This document shows positions 25,534-35,831 of a stretch of DNA of 64,000 nucleotides, one piece after another. The position numbers and the translations under genes are program-made. A model generated the notes under the pieces. It had not been told where the DNA came from and ran no database searches. It saw nothing but the letters and a program-made list of their open reading frames with translations. The stretch is from Pseudomonas sp. R84 (GTDB lineage: Bacteria; Pseudomonadota; Gammaproteobacteria; Pseudomonadales; Pseudomonadaceae): NCBI RefSeq assembly GCF_009834515.1, contig NZ_CP019426.1, positions 1,167,501-1,231,500 on the forward strand. Direction: 5' to 3'. The first letter of the stretch is position 1. Every line of letters begins with the position of its first letter.

Positions 25534-27099
25534 TCAGAACTGGAAGTAAAGGAACGGCGAGAAGCTTTGCGCCGAAAGTTTGAGAATCGAGGCGATGAAC
25601 AGCAGCAGGATCAGGCCGCGCATCACGTAGCGTGACCAGTCCGCGCTCCAGTAGGCCGGTTGCACCTGGGCTTCGACGCCGACGGTGTAGCCAGGCTCGT
25701 GGATGCTTGCCGGATTTTCGCCGGGGGCCGCTTTGATCATTCCCGGGGTCGCGGTGGCAGGGCCGTTGGCCTCGACGTTGACTTCAGGTTTGGTTTTGGC
25801 CGGCGGCTGGTTGGTGTACAGATCGCGCAGGCCGAAGAAGGCCAGCGTCACGTACGCCACTACCAGAGTCGCCACTTGCAGGCCGGTGAGGCTGGCCTGA
25901 TTGAGTTCCGACAGCGACCAGTCGCCGAAGCTGAACATCGCGCCGTACATGCGCCCGGCAACGTGCAGGTTTTCGGCACGGAAGATCACCCAGCCCATGA
26001 CCACGAGCAGGAAGGTCAGCGCCCAGCGAATCGGGTTGAGGCTGCGCGGAGAGGTGTTCAGGCCCAGCGCTTTTTCAATCGCCAGCCACATGCCGTGCCA
26101 GGCGCCCCAGACGATGTAGGTGATGTTCGCGCCGTGCCATAGACCGCCGAGGAGCATGGTCAGGAACAGGTTGCGATACGTCATCAGCGTGCCTTTACGG
26201 TTACCGCCGAGGGTGATGTACAGATAGTCACGCAGCCACGTCGACAGGCTGATGTGCCAGCGACGCCAGAACTCGGTGATCGACTGGCTTATGTACGGCT
26301 GTTTGAAGTTTTCCATGAAGCGGAAACCCATCATCAAGCCCAGACCGATGGCCATGTCGCTGTAACCGGAGAAGTCGAAATACAGCTGCGCGGTGTACGC
26401 CAGCGCGCCAAGCCAGGCATCGCCGGTAGTCGGGTTTTGCAGGGCGAAACAATGGTCGGCGACCACCGCGAGGGTGTCGGCAATGAAGACCTTTTTAATG
26501 AAACCCTGCATGAACCGCGTGCAGCCCTCGGAGAATTTGTCGAGGGTATGCGTGCGGTTGTTGAACTGGTCGGCGAGGTCGCGGAAACGCAGAACCGGGC
26601 CGGCGATCAAGTGCGGGAAGATCGCCACGAATGCCGCGAAGTCGATCAGGTTGCGCGTCGCCGGGGTATCGCCGCGATACACGTCGATGATGTAGCTGAT
26701 CGACTCGAAGATGTAGAACGAGATACCGATCGGCAGCAGCACGTGGGTGAGGATGAACGGCGACAGACCCACCGACGTCATCATCGCGTTGATGCTGTCG
26801 ACGCCGAAGTTGGCGTACTTGAAGTAGCCGAGGATGCACAGGTCCACCGCGACGCCGAGCAACAGCCAGCGCTGCGCCGGTTTGGTCCGTACGCCGGCGG
26901 CACCGACTTTGAGGCCGATCCAGTAGTTCCACAGCGTGACGGCGGCGAACAGCGCGAGGAAGTCCACACGCCACCAGGCGTAGAACACGTAGCTGGCGAT
27001 CAGCAGCAGCAGGTTGCGATAGCGTTGCCCGCTCAAGTAGTACAAGCCGAGAAAGATCGGCAAGAACAGAAACAGGAACACGTTGGATGAAAATACCAT
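25534..27099 (-). CDS. algI: Alginate O-acetylation MBOAT protein AlgI
   Basis: A 521-residue polytopic MBOAT membrane protein that moves acetyl groups across the inner membrane. The invariant histidine is His322 in LWHGANITYIVWG. Other family motifs include FWRRWHISLSTWLRDYLYI and YFDFSGYSDMAIGLG. The ATG at 27099 gives the conserved MVFSSNVFLF start. It is separated from algL by about 330 bp containing a MITE-like repeat, so it may need its own promoter. Confidence 0.95.
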   Translation of the reverse strand: MVFSSNVFLFLFLPIFLGLYYLSGQRYRNLLLLIASYVFYAWWRVDFLALFAAVTLWNYWIGLKVGAAGVRTKPAQRWLLLGVAVDLCILGYFKYANFGVDSINAMMTSVGLSPFILTHVLLPIGISFYIFESISYIIDVYRGDTPATRNLIDFAAFVAIFPHLIAGPVLRFRDLADQFNNRTHTLDKFSEGCTRFMQGFIKKVFIADTLAVVADHCFALQNPTTGDAWLGALAYTAQLYFDFSGYSDMAIGLGLMMGFRFMENFKQPYISQSITEFWRRWHISLSTWLRDYLYITLGGNRKGTLMTYRNLFLTMLLGGLWHGANITYIVWGAWHGMWLAIEKALGLNTSPRSLNPIRWALTFLLVVMGWVIFRAENLHVAGRMYGAMFSFGDWSLSELNQASLTGLQVATLVVAYVTLAFFGLRDLYTNQPPAKTKPEVNVEANGPATATPGMIKAAPGENPASIHEPGYTVGVEAQVQPAYWSADWSRYVMRGLILLLFIASILKLSAQSFSPFLYFQF

Positions 27100-27215
27100 C
27101 CCGATCTCTCCATGTTTGAACCAACAGTCAAGGGCCAAAGCCCCCCCAAACCCCCCGTGGTAGTGGAGGGGTGACACAGTGCTTGCTTGAGGTCGGAGCT
27201 GGCCGTCAGACCGCG

Positions 27216-27422
27216 CCCCTCACCCCCCGCCCTCTCCCGGAGGGAGAGGGAGCCTGATCTCCATGGTTTTCAAAAATGGAGATCGACTCGGTATTTCCTT
27301 GCAACCTGATCTCGGTTGTTTTTCAACACCTGAGATCGGCTCGGTATTTCATTTCGGCGTAACTCGCGCAGCCACCTCGGTCAGTCCCCTCTCCCTCCGG
27401 GAGAGGGTTAGGGTGAGGGGCT
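27216..27422. repeat. MITE-like palindromic repeat, copy 3, between algL and algI
   Basis: Longest copy, about 207 bp. The ends are CCCCTCACCCCCCGCCCTCT and GGAGAGGGTTAGGGTGAGGG. The interior carries two versions of GATCG(A/G)CTCGGTATTTC. It lies in the middle of the alginate operon, ending only a few bases from the algL stop. Confidence 0.85.
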
Positions 27423-27428
27423 TTTGCT

Positions 27429-28553
27429 TCATGAGCCCTTGTTGCCCTTTTCATGCGACGGGTCGTAGACCTTGGTCAGGTCGCCGCCGAGGCGGAAGGT
27501 CTTGAACGGCTGCATGCCGTGCTTCTTCTCGATCACATCAGGCGGGCAGGTGTAGAGCGTGCAGAACGGTTCGAGCCAGGCGAATTTCATGTCCTCTTTC
27601 AAGTCGGTCATGTCCTGCTCTTTGCCGTTCTTCTTCTCGAATTCATCCGGGTCTTTCACCCCCGCCAACACCCGATCACCGAGACGCTTCAGCGCACCGT
27701 TGTTTTCCTGGCGCAAATCAACCCCGTTGACCTGAGCGAAACTGGCGATCATCGCCAGCGGCGGCAGGGCGTAGTTGTGATAGGCGAGGGCGCGTTGCTG
27801 GCGCTTGAGTTCGTTCGGCAGGAAGCCGTCGGCATCGACTTGATTGACGCCAACCTTGTATTCCTTCACCGCCCAGTCAAACAGGTCGCGGCGGTTGGTC
27901 GCGACCGAGGTCGCCATCACCGACCATGCAGCCCAGTACGAGTGGTTGTTGGTTTTTTCCAGCGGCAGGTTGTCCCAGTCGCTGACCACCTGATCGGCCA
28001 TTTTGCTGAACCACGCCTCGATCAACTGCGCTTCCTGCTGATGCTGCGCCAGCGGATGCGAGTCGGAGAACTTCAGACGAATGTACGAAGAGGCCATGCT
28101 GCCCAGCGCCCATTTGCGCATCGACTTGCCGGTGTGGTTGAAGTCTTTCGACATCAACGCATCGGCCTTGGCCCACGCGGTCAGCCAGTTCAGCGTGCAA
28201 TCGAGCTGTTCCGGGCGACCGTCGCGCATGAATTGCATCACGCGTTTGGCGGTGCCGCGTTCCAGCGTGGTGATGTCTTTGGTGGTGTCGCGAAAGGCTT
28301 TTTCCGACTGCACGTTCAGCGTCGCGCGGGCCTTGTCCGAACCTTCGTATTTGCTGCGAAATTGCAACGGCCCGGTGTACGGCGTCGGCATCGCATCGCA
28401 GCCTTCGCTTTTGTCACCGGTCTTGAATTTATCCACAGGCGCAAAATAGCCCTGAGGTGGACGCAGTGGCGCGGCGGCCTGCGCGGTGCCGGCGAAAATC
28501 GCCAGCCCAAGCAGCGTCGGCGCTAAAAGAGTTTTCAGTTTCGAGTTTCGCAT
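27429..28553 (-). CDS. algL: Alginate lyase AlgL
   Basis: A 374-residue periplasmic polysaccharide lyase with a signal peptide ending near FAGTAQAA. The alpha/alpha-barrel active-site stretch [11 protein letters not shown] supplies the catalytic Asn and His. The family removes alginate that fails to be exported. ATG 28553 has GAGG upstream, within the end of algX; a second ATG at 28565 is less likely. Confidence 0.95.
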   Translation of the reverse strand: MRNSKLKTLLAPTLLGLAIFAGTAQAAAPLRPPQGYFAPVDKFKTGDKSEGCDAMPTPYTGPLQFRSKYEGSDKARATLNVQSEKAFRDTTKDITTLERGTAKRVMQFMRDGRPEQLDCTLNWLTAWAKADALMSKDFNHTGKSMRKWALGSMASSYIRLKFSDSHPLAQHQQEAQLIEAWFSKMADQVVSDWDNLPLEKTNNHSYWAAWSVMATSVATNRRDLFDWAVKEYKVGVNQVDADGFLPNELKRQQRALAYHNYALPPLAMIASFAQVNGVDLRQENNGALKRLGDRVLAGVKDPDEFEKKNGKEQDMTDLKEDMKFAWLEPFCTLYTCPPDVIEKKHGMQPFKTFRLGGDLTKVYDPSHEKGNKGS

Positions 28554-28561
28554 AGCAGACC

Positions 28562-30022
28562 TCATTGCCCGACCTGAGCGGTTTGTTGCCCAGCGCCCGG
28601 GAATACGTTGCGTTTGCAGATTTTCGCTTCGACTTTTTGTGGCGCGGTGCCCGCTTCCGGGCCCTGGACTTCGACCGCCAGCAGGTTTTGCGAGGCCCAG
28701 TCTTCGTCCGTGCGCAGCTCAAAGGCGAAACGACCGTCGGTGTCGGAGGTTTCCGGTTTCTCGATCTTGATGTCCTCGTGGCGACCGTTCATGTACCAGA
28801 GGGTGGCTTGCAGGGTTTTCACCGAAGGGTCGGCGAAGCGGATGTCGACCTGATGGCTGCTGTTCTGCAGGTTCAGGTTCTTGCTGTTGACCAGCAGTTC
28901 TTGTTTGCTGCCCGGCTTGAGCGTGGTGCTCGCCGACATTTGCGCGTCTTTGCCTTCGCAGCCATTGTCGAGAAGGGACATCATCTGGCGATAGATGGTT
29001 TCCTGATCGAGGCGGTACAGCGGCGAGAATTCCCAGATAAGAATCTTCGGTGGCGTCTTCTGGAATTCGTCGCTGCCGAGGTACTGCAACATCGAGCCTT
29101 CCAGACCACCGCCGGGGAAGGCGACGTTGAGAATGTCGGCGCCGATGGCCTCTTCAAGGAAGCCGGCGAAGTTGTAGTTCTTACCGCTGTGCGAAGTACC
29201 GACGAGGGTGATTTGCGGGTTGCCGGAATCACCGAACAGGTCGCCGTCACCGGCCTCGCCCTTAGGCTCGGTGGTGAATTGATCCATGTACTGGATCGCG
29301 TAACTGGTGCCGCACAATTGCCCGGCCATGTTGTGCAGGGTACCGGTCTTGCCCATGCGCCCGGAGCGCTTGGTTTCGAATTCACGCTTGGGCACGTCGG
29401 CGAAGGCCGGGATCTGCTTGACCTTCTCGGCGACGATTTTCGCCGTGCGCTGCGCGCCGTATGGTGTCCAGTGCTGGTCGCCGCGGAAGTAGAAATCGTG
29501 GGCGGGCAGGGTGTCCGGCAGCGATTCGTTGGTCAGCGGCGACAGGTCCGGCACCACGTAACCCATCTTGGCGAAACGGCCGAGCATGGTCTTGTAGTTG
29601 CCCAGCGCTTTCTCGTAATCGAACGCGGCTTTTTCCTGCGGGTTGAGCTTGTTGCGGTTCACCAGGCCACGGGTCGGCTGATAGACGATCACCAACTCAA
29701 CGCCTTTGGCTTTGAACGCATCGTGCAGTTGTTGCAGGCGTTTGTAGCCGGCCGGGGTGGTGTTGAACTCGGTGCGCAGATCTTCCTGAGTCCGGAACAG
29801 CCAGTCGCCTTGCGCCTGCACCAAGGTGGTGAAGTTCTGCTGGTAACGCGTGGTGTAGTTCTTCGCGTCATGCGCGGCCGGGCACAGGTTGCAGCACGGT
29901 TCGGCGCTGAACTTTGGTGGCGTGGCAGCGGCGCCTTCATCGGCGCGGGCGCCGTTGCTGGCCGCGAGAATGCCCACGGTCAGGGCCGACAGGCTGAGTA
30001 ATCTGATCAAGTGTGGGTGCAT
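28562..30022 (-). CDS. algX: Alginate acetyltransferase AlgX
   Basis: A 486-residue periplasmic protein with a signal peptide (to about residue 27), an SGNH-hydrolase-like domain and a C-terminal carbohydrate-binding domain. Catalytic residues are visible as Asp182 and His184 ([10 protein letters not shown]) and Ser277 (VGTSHSGKN). It performs the final O-acetylation of polymannuronate. It lies 10 bp downstream of algG. Confidence 0.95.
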   Translation of the reverse strand: MHPHLIRLLSLSALTVGILAASNGARADEGAAATPPKFSAEPCCNLCPAAHDAKNYTTRYQQNFTTLVQAQGDWLFRTQEDLRTEFNTTPAGYKRLQQLHDAFKAKGVELVIVYQPTRGLVNRNKLNPQEKAAFDYEKALGNYKTMLGRFAKMGYVVPDLSPLTNESLPDTLPAHDFYFRGDQHWTPYGAQRTAKIVAEKVKQIPAFADVPKREFETKRSGRMGKTGTLHNMAGQLCGTSYAIQYMDQFTTEPKGEAGDGDLFGDSGNPQITLVGTSHSGKNYNFAGFLEEAIGADILNVAFPGGGLEGSMLQYLGSDEFQKTPPKILIWEFSPLYRLDQETIYRQMMSLLDNGCEGKDAQMSASTTLKPGSKQELLVNSKNLNLQNSSHQVDIRFADPSVKTLQATLWYMNGRHEDIKIEKPETSDTDGRFAFELRTDEDWASQNLLAVEVQGPEAGTAPQKVEAKICKRNVFPGAGQQTAQVGQ

Positions 30023-30032
30023 AAAATTATCC

Positions 30033-31604
30033 TCAGTCCTGCATTTCGGTCTGGCGTTCGACAGGGTCGATCAGCACGGCTTTCTGCTGGCGCACCAGCA
30101 GGTCGAGAATTTCATCCTGGCGCTCGCCGAGGATGCCGTTGAAGCTGATGCCGCTGGATTTGGTCGGCGCCAGCATCGACACGCGATACAGCTCGACACT
30201 CAACGGTGAATCGATCGACAGCGGGCCGCTGCCATTGGCTGCCAGCTCACCGCCAACGACGATCAGCGACACCTGTGCATCGAACGGGTCGAGCTTGATG
30301 TCACGGTCGGTGTCGGTGAGGTCTTTGATGTGGCCGTAGACACCGGTCAAACCGTTGGCCATGGCGACGTTTTCGTAGAGGCGGATGTTCACGCTGTTAC
30401 GAATGCGGATGCCGTGGCGCTTGTTGCTGATGACCTTGTTGCCCCACAGCAGGTTGTCGGCGGACTCGTAGAGGGTGATGCCGTCGGTGTGGTTCTTGTA
30501 GATCTCGTTGTAGGCAATGATGTTGTTGACGCTGTTCCGGTCGATCACCAGGCCCGAGAGTTTGTTGTCGTAGCTTTTGTTGTTGAAGATGAAGCTGTCG
30601 TTCACTTCACGGGAAATAATGATCCCGTGCTTCTTCTTCGTGCCGTAAACAGTGTTCTCGGCAATGATCAGGCCGTGGGAACGGTCGTGCGGGTCGATGC
30701 CGTAAACGATGTTGTCTTTGTAGGTGTTGCCCTTGACCACGAAGTCGCGGGTCTCGTAGCAGTAGAAGCCGTACCACATGTCGGAGAACTCGGAGCCGAC
30801 GATCCAGCCAGTCGGTTCAGGGCGCTTGAGGACCTTGGCCATGTTCGGCGTGTACTGGGAAATACTCACCCCGTACGACTTACTGTTGGCGTAGCCGAAG
30901 CTGGCCATCTTGCTGTTGACGATGTAGGTCTCGGTGCCGCCCCAGGCGAGCAGGAACGGACGGAATTCCTTCGGCGAACGGAAGGTCGCCGGACCGTTTT
31001 CCTTTTCGCGCCAGCCGGTGACTTTGGTGTCGCGCACGAACAGTTGGCCGTCGTTGACCATGAACGCACCGGCCTCTTGCGACAGGCGCAGTTCCTGGGT
31101 CTGGCCGTCGATTTCGAGGATGCCTTTACGGCCCACGACGATCGGCAGCTTCGACAGGTACACGCCCGGCGCGGTCTCGCTGAAGTACTGCTTGGGCAGC
31201 TTCTTCGCCAGATCCTTGAGGTTCATGTAACCGTCGTCGACAAAGATTGCCTGCGGGATGCCGTGCTGACGCACCACCCATTCGGCCATTTTGTTGTCGC
31301 CGCCGATGAAGTCCTTCAGCGCGTCTTCCTGCATCATCCGGCGCACGCTGATCTTGCCCGCTTTGCTGCGGTTGACCTTCGCGGCGGCGGCTTCGGCGGT
31401 GTAGCCGGAAATGTCCGGCAGTTTCGGCGCGGCCAGATTCAGCGCCTCGGTGGGTGCGCTGCTGACGGTGTAGGTCTTGGCTTGTTGCAGCTCCTTGGCC
31501 GTGGTCGCAGGCTTTGCCGGCTCCACGTTGGCAAAGGCGCCAGCGCTGGCCAGCAGCATCGCGCCGGCCAGCAGGCTGAGTGAGCCTATCCTGGTGCTGA
31601 TCAT
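30033..31604 (-). CDS. algG: Mannuronan C5-epimerase AlgG
   Basis: A 523-residue periplasmic right-handed beta-helix enzyme converting D-mannuronate to L-guluronate in the polymer. The catalytic DPHD motif is at about residues 304-307 (GIDPHDRSHG). Repeated Asn-rich turns (NTVYGTKKKHG, NKSYDNKLSG, NEIYKNHTDG) are the helix coils. I start at ATG 31604, preceded by AAGGGAGTG and followed by a clean signal peptide; an ATG overlapping the algE stop at 31631 lacks a ribosome site. Confidence 0.95.
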   Translation of the reverse strand: MISTRIGSLSLLAGAMLLASAGAFANVEPAKPATTAKELQQAKTYTVSSAPTEALNLAAPKLPDISGYTAEAAAAKVNRSKAGKISVRRMMQEDALKDFIGGDNKMAEWVVRQHGIPQAIFVDDGYMNLKDLAKKLPKQYFSETAPGVYLSKLPIVVGRKGILEIDGQTQELRLSQEAGAFMVNDGQLFVRDTKVTGWREKENGPATFRSPKEFRPFLLAWGGTETYIVNSKMASFGYANSKSYGVSISQYTPNMAKVLKRPEPTGWIVGSEFSDMWYGFYCYETRDFVVKGNTYKDNIVYGIDPHDRSHGLIIAENTVYGTKKKHGIIISREVNDSFIFNNKSYDNKLSGLVIDRNSVNNIIAYNEIYKNHTDGITLYESADNLLWGNKVISNKRHGIRIRNSVNIRLYENVAMANGLTGVYGHIKDLTDTDRDIKLDPFDAQVSLIVVGGELAANGSGPLSIDSPLSVELYRVSMLAPTKSSGISFNGILGERQDEILDLLVRQQKAVLIDPVERQTEMQD

Positions 31605-31630
31605 GTCGGGCACTCCCTTGGCGGTTTGCA

Positions 31631-33112
31631 TCAGAAGCGCCAGATCACGTCGATGAACGCGCGGTGCATGTACGAATCAACCTGCTTGCCGTAGGCATCG
31701 CCCGGCTTGAACACACCGCCACGGAAGCGCACGAGGGCTGAAGGCTCGTCGATCGACTGGCTCAGCGCCGCCGGCAACAGGCCTTGCTTGAAGTACTTGG
31801 TGACGACCAGATCCATCTCCTGACCGAGGTCCTTGTTGCCGTCTTCAAGCGGCAGCGAGGTGCTGGAAAGGATCGCGCCGGTGACGTCGTCGGTGTTGTT
31901 TTCCACCGCGTTGATACCGTTGCTGCCGACTGGCTTGTTGCCGTCGACACGCCAGAACTTGTGGTAGATCAGGCTGGCGTCGTACTCGTCGTTGACCATC
32001 CACGAACCGAACAGGGTCGCGGTCTGCATGTTGTTCATTTCGCCACGGAAGGCTTCGCCGAAACGGTGAACCCGCGAGCGCGTACCGGTGTAGTTGGAGC
32101 GGTTGCTTTCCAGACCGGTCTGCTCGTAATCGGCGCTGGCGCGGGCATAGGCACCGCCGACTTGCCATTGCGGATCGAGGCGCAGACGCACACCGATGTC
32201 GGTGGCCCAGCCGTTGACGTCATCGCTGCGCTTGGCTTGCGCCGGGCGCGAACCATCGGCGTTCAGCGCGTTGACCGTGTCGCGGTCGCCGCTCATGCCG
32301 GTGATGCTGCCCCAATAGTTGACGGTGTTGGTGTTGCGCCAGTTGTAGGCGTCACTGTCGGCGGTCAGGCCGATCCAGCTGATGTCGCCGTTCTCGGTCT
32401 TGTCCAGCGAGTCGCGCGGTACGCCCGGTTCGGCGTAATCGAGTTTGCCGTCATCGTGGGTGTGGTGACCGCGAATGCCGACCCAGTTGCCCGGCGTCCA
32501 CTGGTAAGCGGCGTCGGCGTAGGCGTGCAGGCGATCCTTGTCTTTCGGCGCCAGCTCTTTCAAGTCGGTGCGGTATTCGCTGAAGCGTTCGGCGACACCG
32601 GCGTTGGCACGCAGCAGGGTGGTGTCGAAGGTCCAGTTCAGCGCTTCGATATTGGTGTCGCGCCATTGGCCGTCGTCATTACGCAGACGCTGGCGACCGA
32701 ACTTGAGCATCTCGCCCGGGTACGGGGTGAGGCCGCTGTAACCGACCCAGAACTCGCGCATCGCCAGGTAGTTTTTCTTGGTTTTGCGATCACCGTTGTC
32801 GGTGGCTTGTTCACCGTCGGATTGTTGCAGGGTGTCGGTTTCGATGATGTCGGTCGAGGTCACGGCCTGGCCCATGGCGTAGGCGCTCCAGGCGCCGCTT
32901 TCGCCATAGATCCACGGACGCAGGTCGAGGCCGACGCCGTTGACGTCGCCGCCGCTGGCGGTGCCGAGGTCACGGTCATCTTCGGACTGGCCGGTGACTT
33001 TCACTTCGAGGCCGAAGTTCTTGGTTTCAGTCATCGCGGCCAGTGTCGGGCAAGACCAGATCAGCGCGAACGAAAGGCCAATGCCGGCCTTCACGAATGG
33101 ATTCAACTTCAT
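31631..33112 (-). CDS. algE: Alginate export outer-membrane porin AlgE
   Basis: A 493-residue outer-membrane beta-barrel with a signal peptide ending near PTLAA. It is rich in alternating aromatic strands ([33 protein letters not shown]) and ends in the typical terminal aromatic motif VIWRF. It forms the exit channel for alginate and interacts with AlgK. Its start overlaps the algK stop by four bases. Confidence 0.95.
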   Translation of the reverse strand: MKLNPFVKAGIGLSFALIWSCPTLAAMTETKNFGLEVKVTGQSEDDRDLGTASGGDVNGVGLDLRPWIYGESGAWSAYAMGQAVTSTDIIETDTLQQSDGEQATDNGDRKTKKNYLAMREFWVGYSGLTPYPGEMLKFGRQRLRNDDGQWRDTNIEALNWTFDTTLLRANAGVAERFSEYRTDLKELAPKDKDRLHAYADAAYQWTPGNWVGIRGHHTHDDGKLDYAEPGVPRDSLDKTENGDISWIGLTADSDAYNWRNTNTVNYWGSITGMSGDRDTVNALNADGSRPAQAKRSDDVNGWATDIGVRLRLDPQWQVGGAYARASADYEQTGLESNRSNYTGTRSRVHRFGEAFRGEMNNMQTATLFGSWMVNDEYDASLIYHKFWRVDGNKPVGSNGINAVENNTDDVTGAILSSTSLPLEDGNKDLGQEMDLVVTKYFKQGLLPAALSQSIDEPSALVRFRGGVFKPGDAYGKQVDSYMHRAFIDVIWRF

Positions 33113-34617
33113 AATTTTTCCTCGCCGTCTTCTTCTTGCAGGGCGTGCAGTTGCAGCGTGTTCGGGTTCAGAGCGCCACGGCTGGCTTGCTCTTGTTGCA
33201 GCAGACGTTGCGCTTCGGCCAGTCGCTCGGGCGGCAATTGCGCGGCGAGGGTGGTCGCCAGCTCATCGGCTTGCGGAGTGTTTTGCGCCTTGGCCAATTG
33301 GCTGAACACGTAGGCGTTGAGCGGGTCGGGTTTAGTGCCCTTGCCTTGGGAGAACAGTTGCGCGATGGCGAAGTCGGCGCTGTTCTGGCCGTTGCGCGCG
33401 GCGGTCAGCAAGTGGTCGAGAGCCTTTTGCGGATAGACCTTGCCGAGGTAGCCACGGCGATAGATCTGGCCGAGGTAGTAGTCGGCGGCGACTTCGCGGC
33501 CAACGGCTTTCTGGAAATGTTCTTCGGCGACTTTGGCGTCGGCCGGGACCATTTTGCCTTCGTAGTAGAGCTTGCCCAGCAACAGTTCGGCGCGCGGCTG
33601 GTCGGCGGCGCGGCCGTTGTCGAGGTATTTCATCATCTGGTCGACGTCGCCCAGTTCCGGGTAGTCGTAGAGCAGTTGCGCGAGGGTCACCCACGACGCC
33701 GGGTAGCCCGGAGCGATCGGCTCGAGCAGCGACTGCGCGGTTTTCTCGTCGGGCTTGCCGAGGGTCGAATCGGCCAGTACACGGGCCACGGAATCGACGC
33801 GCTGCGCGGTGACGGTGCCACGGCTGTAACCGGCCTGCATTTGCTTGATCAGCTCGGCTTGTTGCTCAGGCTGGGCGCGTTTCTGGTAAACGGTGGCCAG
33901 TTCGACGTAGCAGATGTCGGTGGTGTTGAGCGCGGCTTTGCAGATCTTTTCCACGTCATCCAGGTGCTGATCGTAGGTGCCTTGGGTGCGATACAGCAGC
34001 ACCTGCGCCAGACCGGCTTCCGGGTAGCCGGATTTGCGCCATTGATCGATCTGCCGCTGCGCGTTGATATTCGGGAAACTGTGCGGGTATTGCAGGTAGA
34101 GCATCGCCAGCGGGATCAACGTGTTGCCTTCGCCATTGGCGGCGGCTTTTTTCAGCAGGGTTTCGGCTTCGTGGTGCTCGGCTTCGGTGGAGCCCGGCTT
34201 GGCCACCAGCAAACGGCCGAGACGCGCCTGTGCACGCGGCGAAACACTGGCAGCGGCGCGGTAAGTCGCCTCGGCCTGTTTCATTTGCGCCGGGTCGCGG
34301 CTGTCGACCTGGATATCGGCAAGACCGACTTGCGCTTCGCTGTAACCCAGATCGGCCAGTTGCTGATAATTCTGCGCGGCGGTGGCGGTATCGCCCCGCT
34401 TCAGCGCTTCGTTGGCCAGACGCTGATCGGGCAGGCCGGCGCAACCGGCCAGACTGACCGCCAATGCCAAGGCACACACTGTTCCCATGTAGGAGTGAGC
34501 CTGCTCGCGATTCAGGCGGCGCGGTACATCAGACACACCGCGCTGATCCAATCGCCGGCAGGCCAGCTCCCACAGGGATCGCGGTGTTTTCAGGATGGGT
34601 GGAGTAGTCACAGGCAT
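33109..34617 (-). CDS. algK: Alginate secretion lipoprotein AlgK, N terminus altered by REP
   Basis: TPR/Sel1-repeat lipoprotein that locates AlgE in the outer membrane. Sel1-like motifs include [20 protein letters not shown]. The lipobox LAGC lies at Cys58 of the 502-residue frame, far from the start. The reason is that bases about 34490-34595 read as a REP pair inside the frame, giving an odd N-terminal peptide ([23 protein letters not shown]). An alternative ATG at 34488 would put a charge-poor signal peptide at the N terminus but has no ribosome site. The start is therefore uncertain. It overlaps algE by four bases and follows alg44 by about 10 bp. Confidence 0.92.
   Translation of the reverse strand: MPVTTPPILKTPRSLWELACRRLDQRGVSDVPRRLNREQAHSYMGTVCALALAVSLAGCAGLPDQRLANEALKRGDTATAAQNYQQLADLGYSEAQVGLADIQVDSRDPAQMKQAEATYRAAASVSPRAQARLGRLLVAKPGSTEAEHHEAETLLKKAAANGEGNTLIPLAMLYLQYPHSFPNINAQRQIDQWRKSGYPEAGLAQVLLYRTQGTYDQHLDDVEKICKAALNTTDICYVELATVYQKRAQPEQQAELIKQMQAGYSRGTVTAQRVDSVARVLADSTLGKPDEKTAQSLLEPIAPGYPASWVTLAQLLYDYPELGDVDQMMKYLDNGRAADQPRAELLLGKLYYEGKMVPADAKVAEEHFQKAVGREVAADYYLGQIYRRGYLGKVYPQKALDHLLTAARNGQNSADFAIAQLFSQGKGTKPDPLNAYVFSQLAKAQNTPQADELATTLAAQLPPERLAEAQRLLQQEQASRGALNPNTLQLHALQEEDGEEKL
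34490..34595. repeat. REP pair inside the 5' end of algK
   Basis: TGTAGGAGTGAGCCTGCTCG at 34491-34510 faces a diverged partner of the same family (CCGGCAGGCCAGCTCCCACA) near 34555-34575. Both are in the open algK frame, upstream of its lipobox. The frame is not interrupted. Confidence 0.85.
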
Positions 34618-34626
34618 GTCCTCGAC

Positions 34627-35796
34627 TTAAAGACCGGCAGCCATGGCTTTGTCGATCAGCCAGTTCAGGTTCGGGCCACGATCGCTGTTCACTTCCACCG
34701 GGCGGCCGGCGAGGCTGCTGTCGAGCGGCTCGTCAGGCTGGATCTGTACGCGGATATCGGAGGACAGGTCGGCGCTTTTCAGGCTGGTGCTGCTGACGAT
34801 CTTGCCGGTGCGGGTCTTGTCTTCGCCGGCGATCTGGAAGCTCACCGGAGTACCCGGACGCACGTCACCGAACTGGCGATAGGAGAAGCGCGCATCGACG
34901 GTGGCTTGGGTGTTGCGCGGCACCAGTTGGAAGATCACATCGCCCTTGCTCGCGTATTGACCGTCAGCCACCAGTTGCTGGGCCACGGTGCAATCGCATG
35001 GCGAGGTCAGGGTGCCGGTCATTTGCTTGCCGAACAGTTCTTCAACCTTGGCCGGGGACAATTGATCTTCTTCCAGATGGCCCTTGAGCACGTCGAGCAT
35101 GCTGGTGCTGAAGGTCGCCAGTGGCGCGCCTTTGGCCGCAACGCCGTCGGACTTGACCAGGCTCTGCACGGTGCCGTCGCGCGGCATGGTGATGTTCATC
35201 CCCGGCACGCTGACCAGACCGGCCTGCGCGTGGCTGACGAAGTACATGCCATACACCGATTTGAAAATGAACCCCGCCGCGACCAGGCCGACCGCAAAGA
35301 TACCGGCGCTGAACGTTACCGCTTTCAGGCGCCCGAACGGGGTCATGCCGGAGCCGCCGTCCTTGACCTTGCGCGCTTTGGTGAAGTTGTCGCGCTGCAG
35401 GGTCGCCAGCACTTCGCCGATGCTGACGATGTCGCCGGCCAGGTGCGAAGTGATCAAGTGGCGCAGGGTGGAAATGTCCTGCTGCTCGAGGTTCTGGAAC
35501 TGGCAGCCGACGCGGCCGGTCTGGCGGTCGTAGGAGCGCACTTGCAGTTCAACGTCCATGGCCAGGCCGAGGTTGTCGATGACGAATTGCAGGCGCGCCT
35601 TGTACACCTCGCCGATGGTCAGTGGCATTTGCCCGGCGTTGAACGCCAGACCACCGGCGGAAAGGTCGATGACCCGCGCTTCGACCGGCGTCCGGTCAGG
35701 ACCGAAGAAGCGCAGTTTGGCCGGGATTTTCACGCGGGCGTGTTGGCGCTGGGCTTCGGATTCATGCACTACGTTGGCGTTGACGGCGGTATTCAT
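34627..35796 (-). CDS. alg44: Alginate co-polymerase Alg44 (PilZ, c-di-GMP binding)
   Basis: A 389-residue inner-membrane protein. The N-terminal PilZ domain holds the c-di-GMP residues Arg17 and Arg21 (RQHAR) and Asp44/Ser46 (DLSAGG). A single membrane helix lies near residues 155-175 (VTFSAGIFAVGLVAAGFIF). The periplasmic half is HlyD-like. It activates Alg8 when c-di-GMP binds. The ATG at 35796 has AAGGAA upstream. Confidence 0.95.
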   Translation of the reverse strand: MNTAVNANVVHESEAQRQHARVKIPAKLRFFGPDRTPVEARVIDLSAGGLAFNAGQMPLTIGEVYKARLQFVIDNLGLAMDVELQVRSYDRQTGRVGCQFQNLEQQDISTLRHLITSHLAGDIVSIGEVLATLQRDNFTKARKVKDGGSGMTPFGRLKAVTFSAGIFAVGLVAAGFIFKSVYGMYFVSHAQAGLVSVPGMNITMPRDGTVQSLVKSDGVAAKGAPLATFSTSMLDVLKGHLEEDQLSPAKVEELFGKQMTGTLTSPCDCTVAQQLVADGQYASKGDVIFQLVPRNTQATVDARFSYRQFGDVRPGTPVSFQIAGEDKTRTGKIVSSTSLKSADLSSDIRVQIQPDEPLDSSLAGRPVEVNSDRGPNLNWLIDKAMAAGL

Positions 35797-35831
35797 AGGG
35801 GCGATTTCCTTGTTAATTCAATAGGGGCGGG

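Noticed and set aside
30330..31583. 417-codon frame opposite algG
   Set aside because: Low-complexity Val/Asp/Gly-rich shadow of a clearly identified gene.
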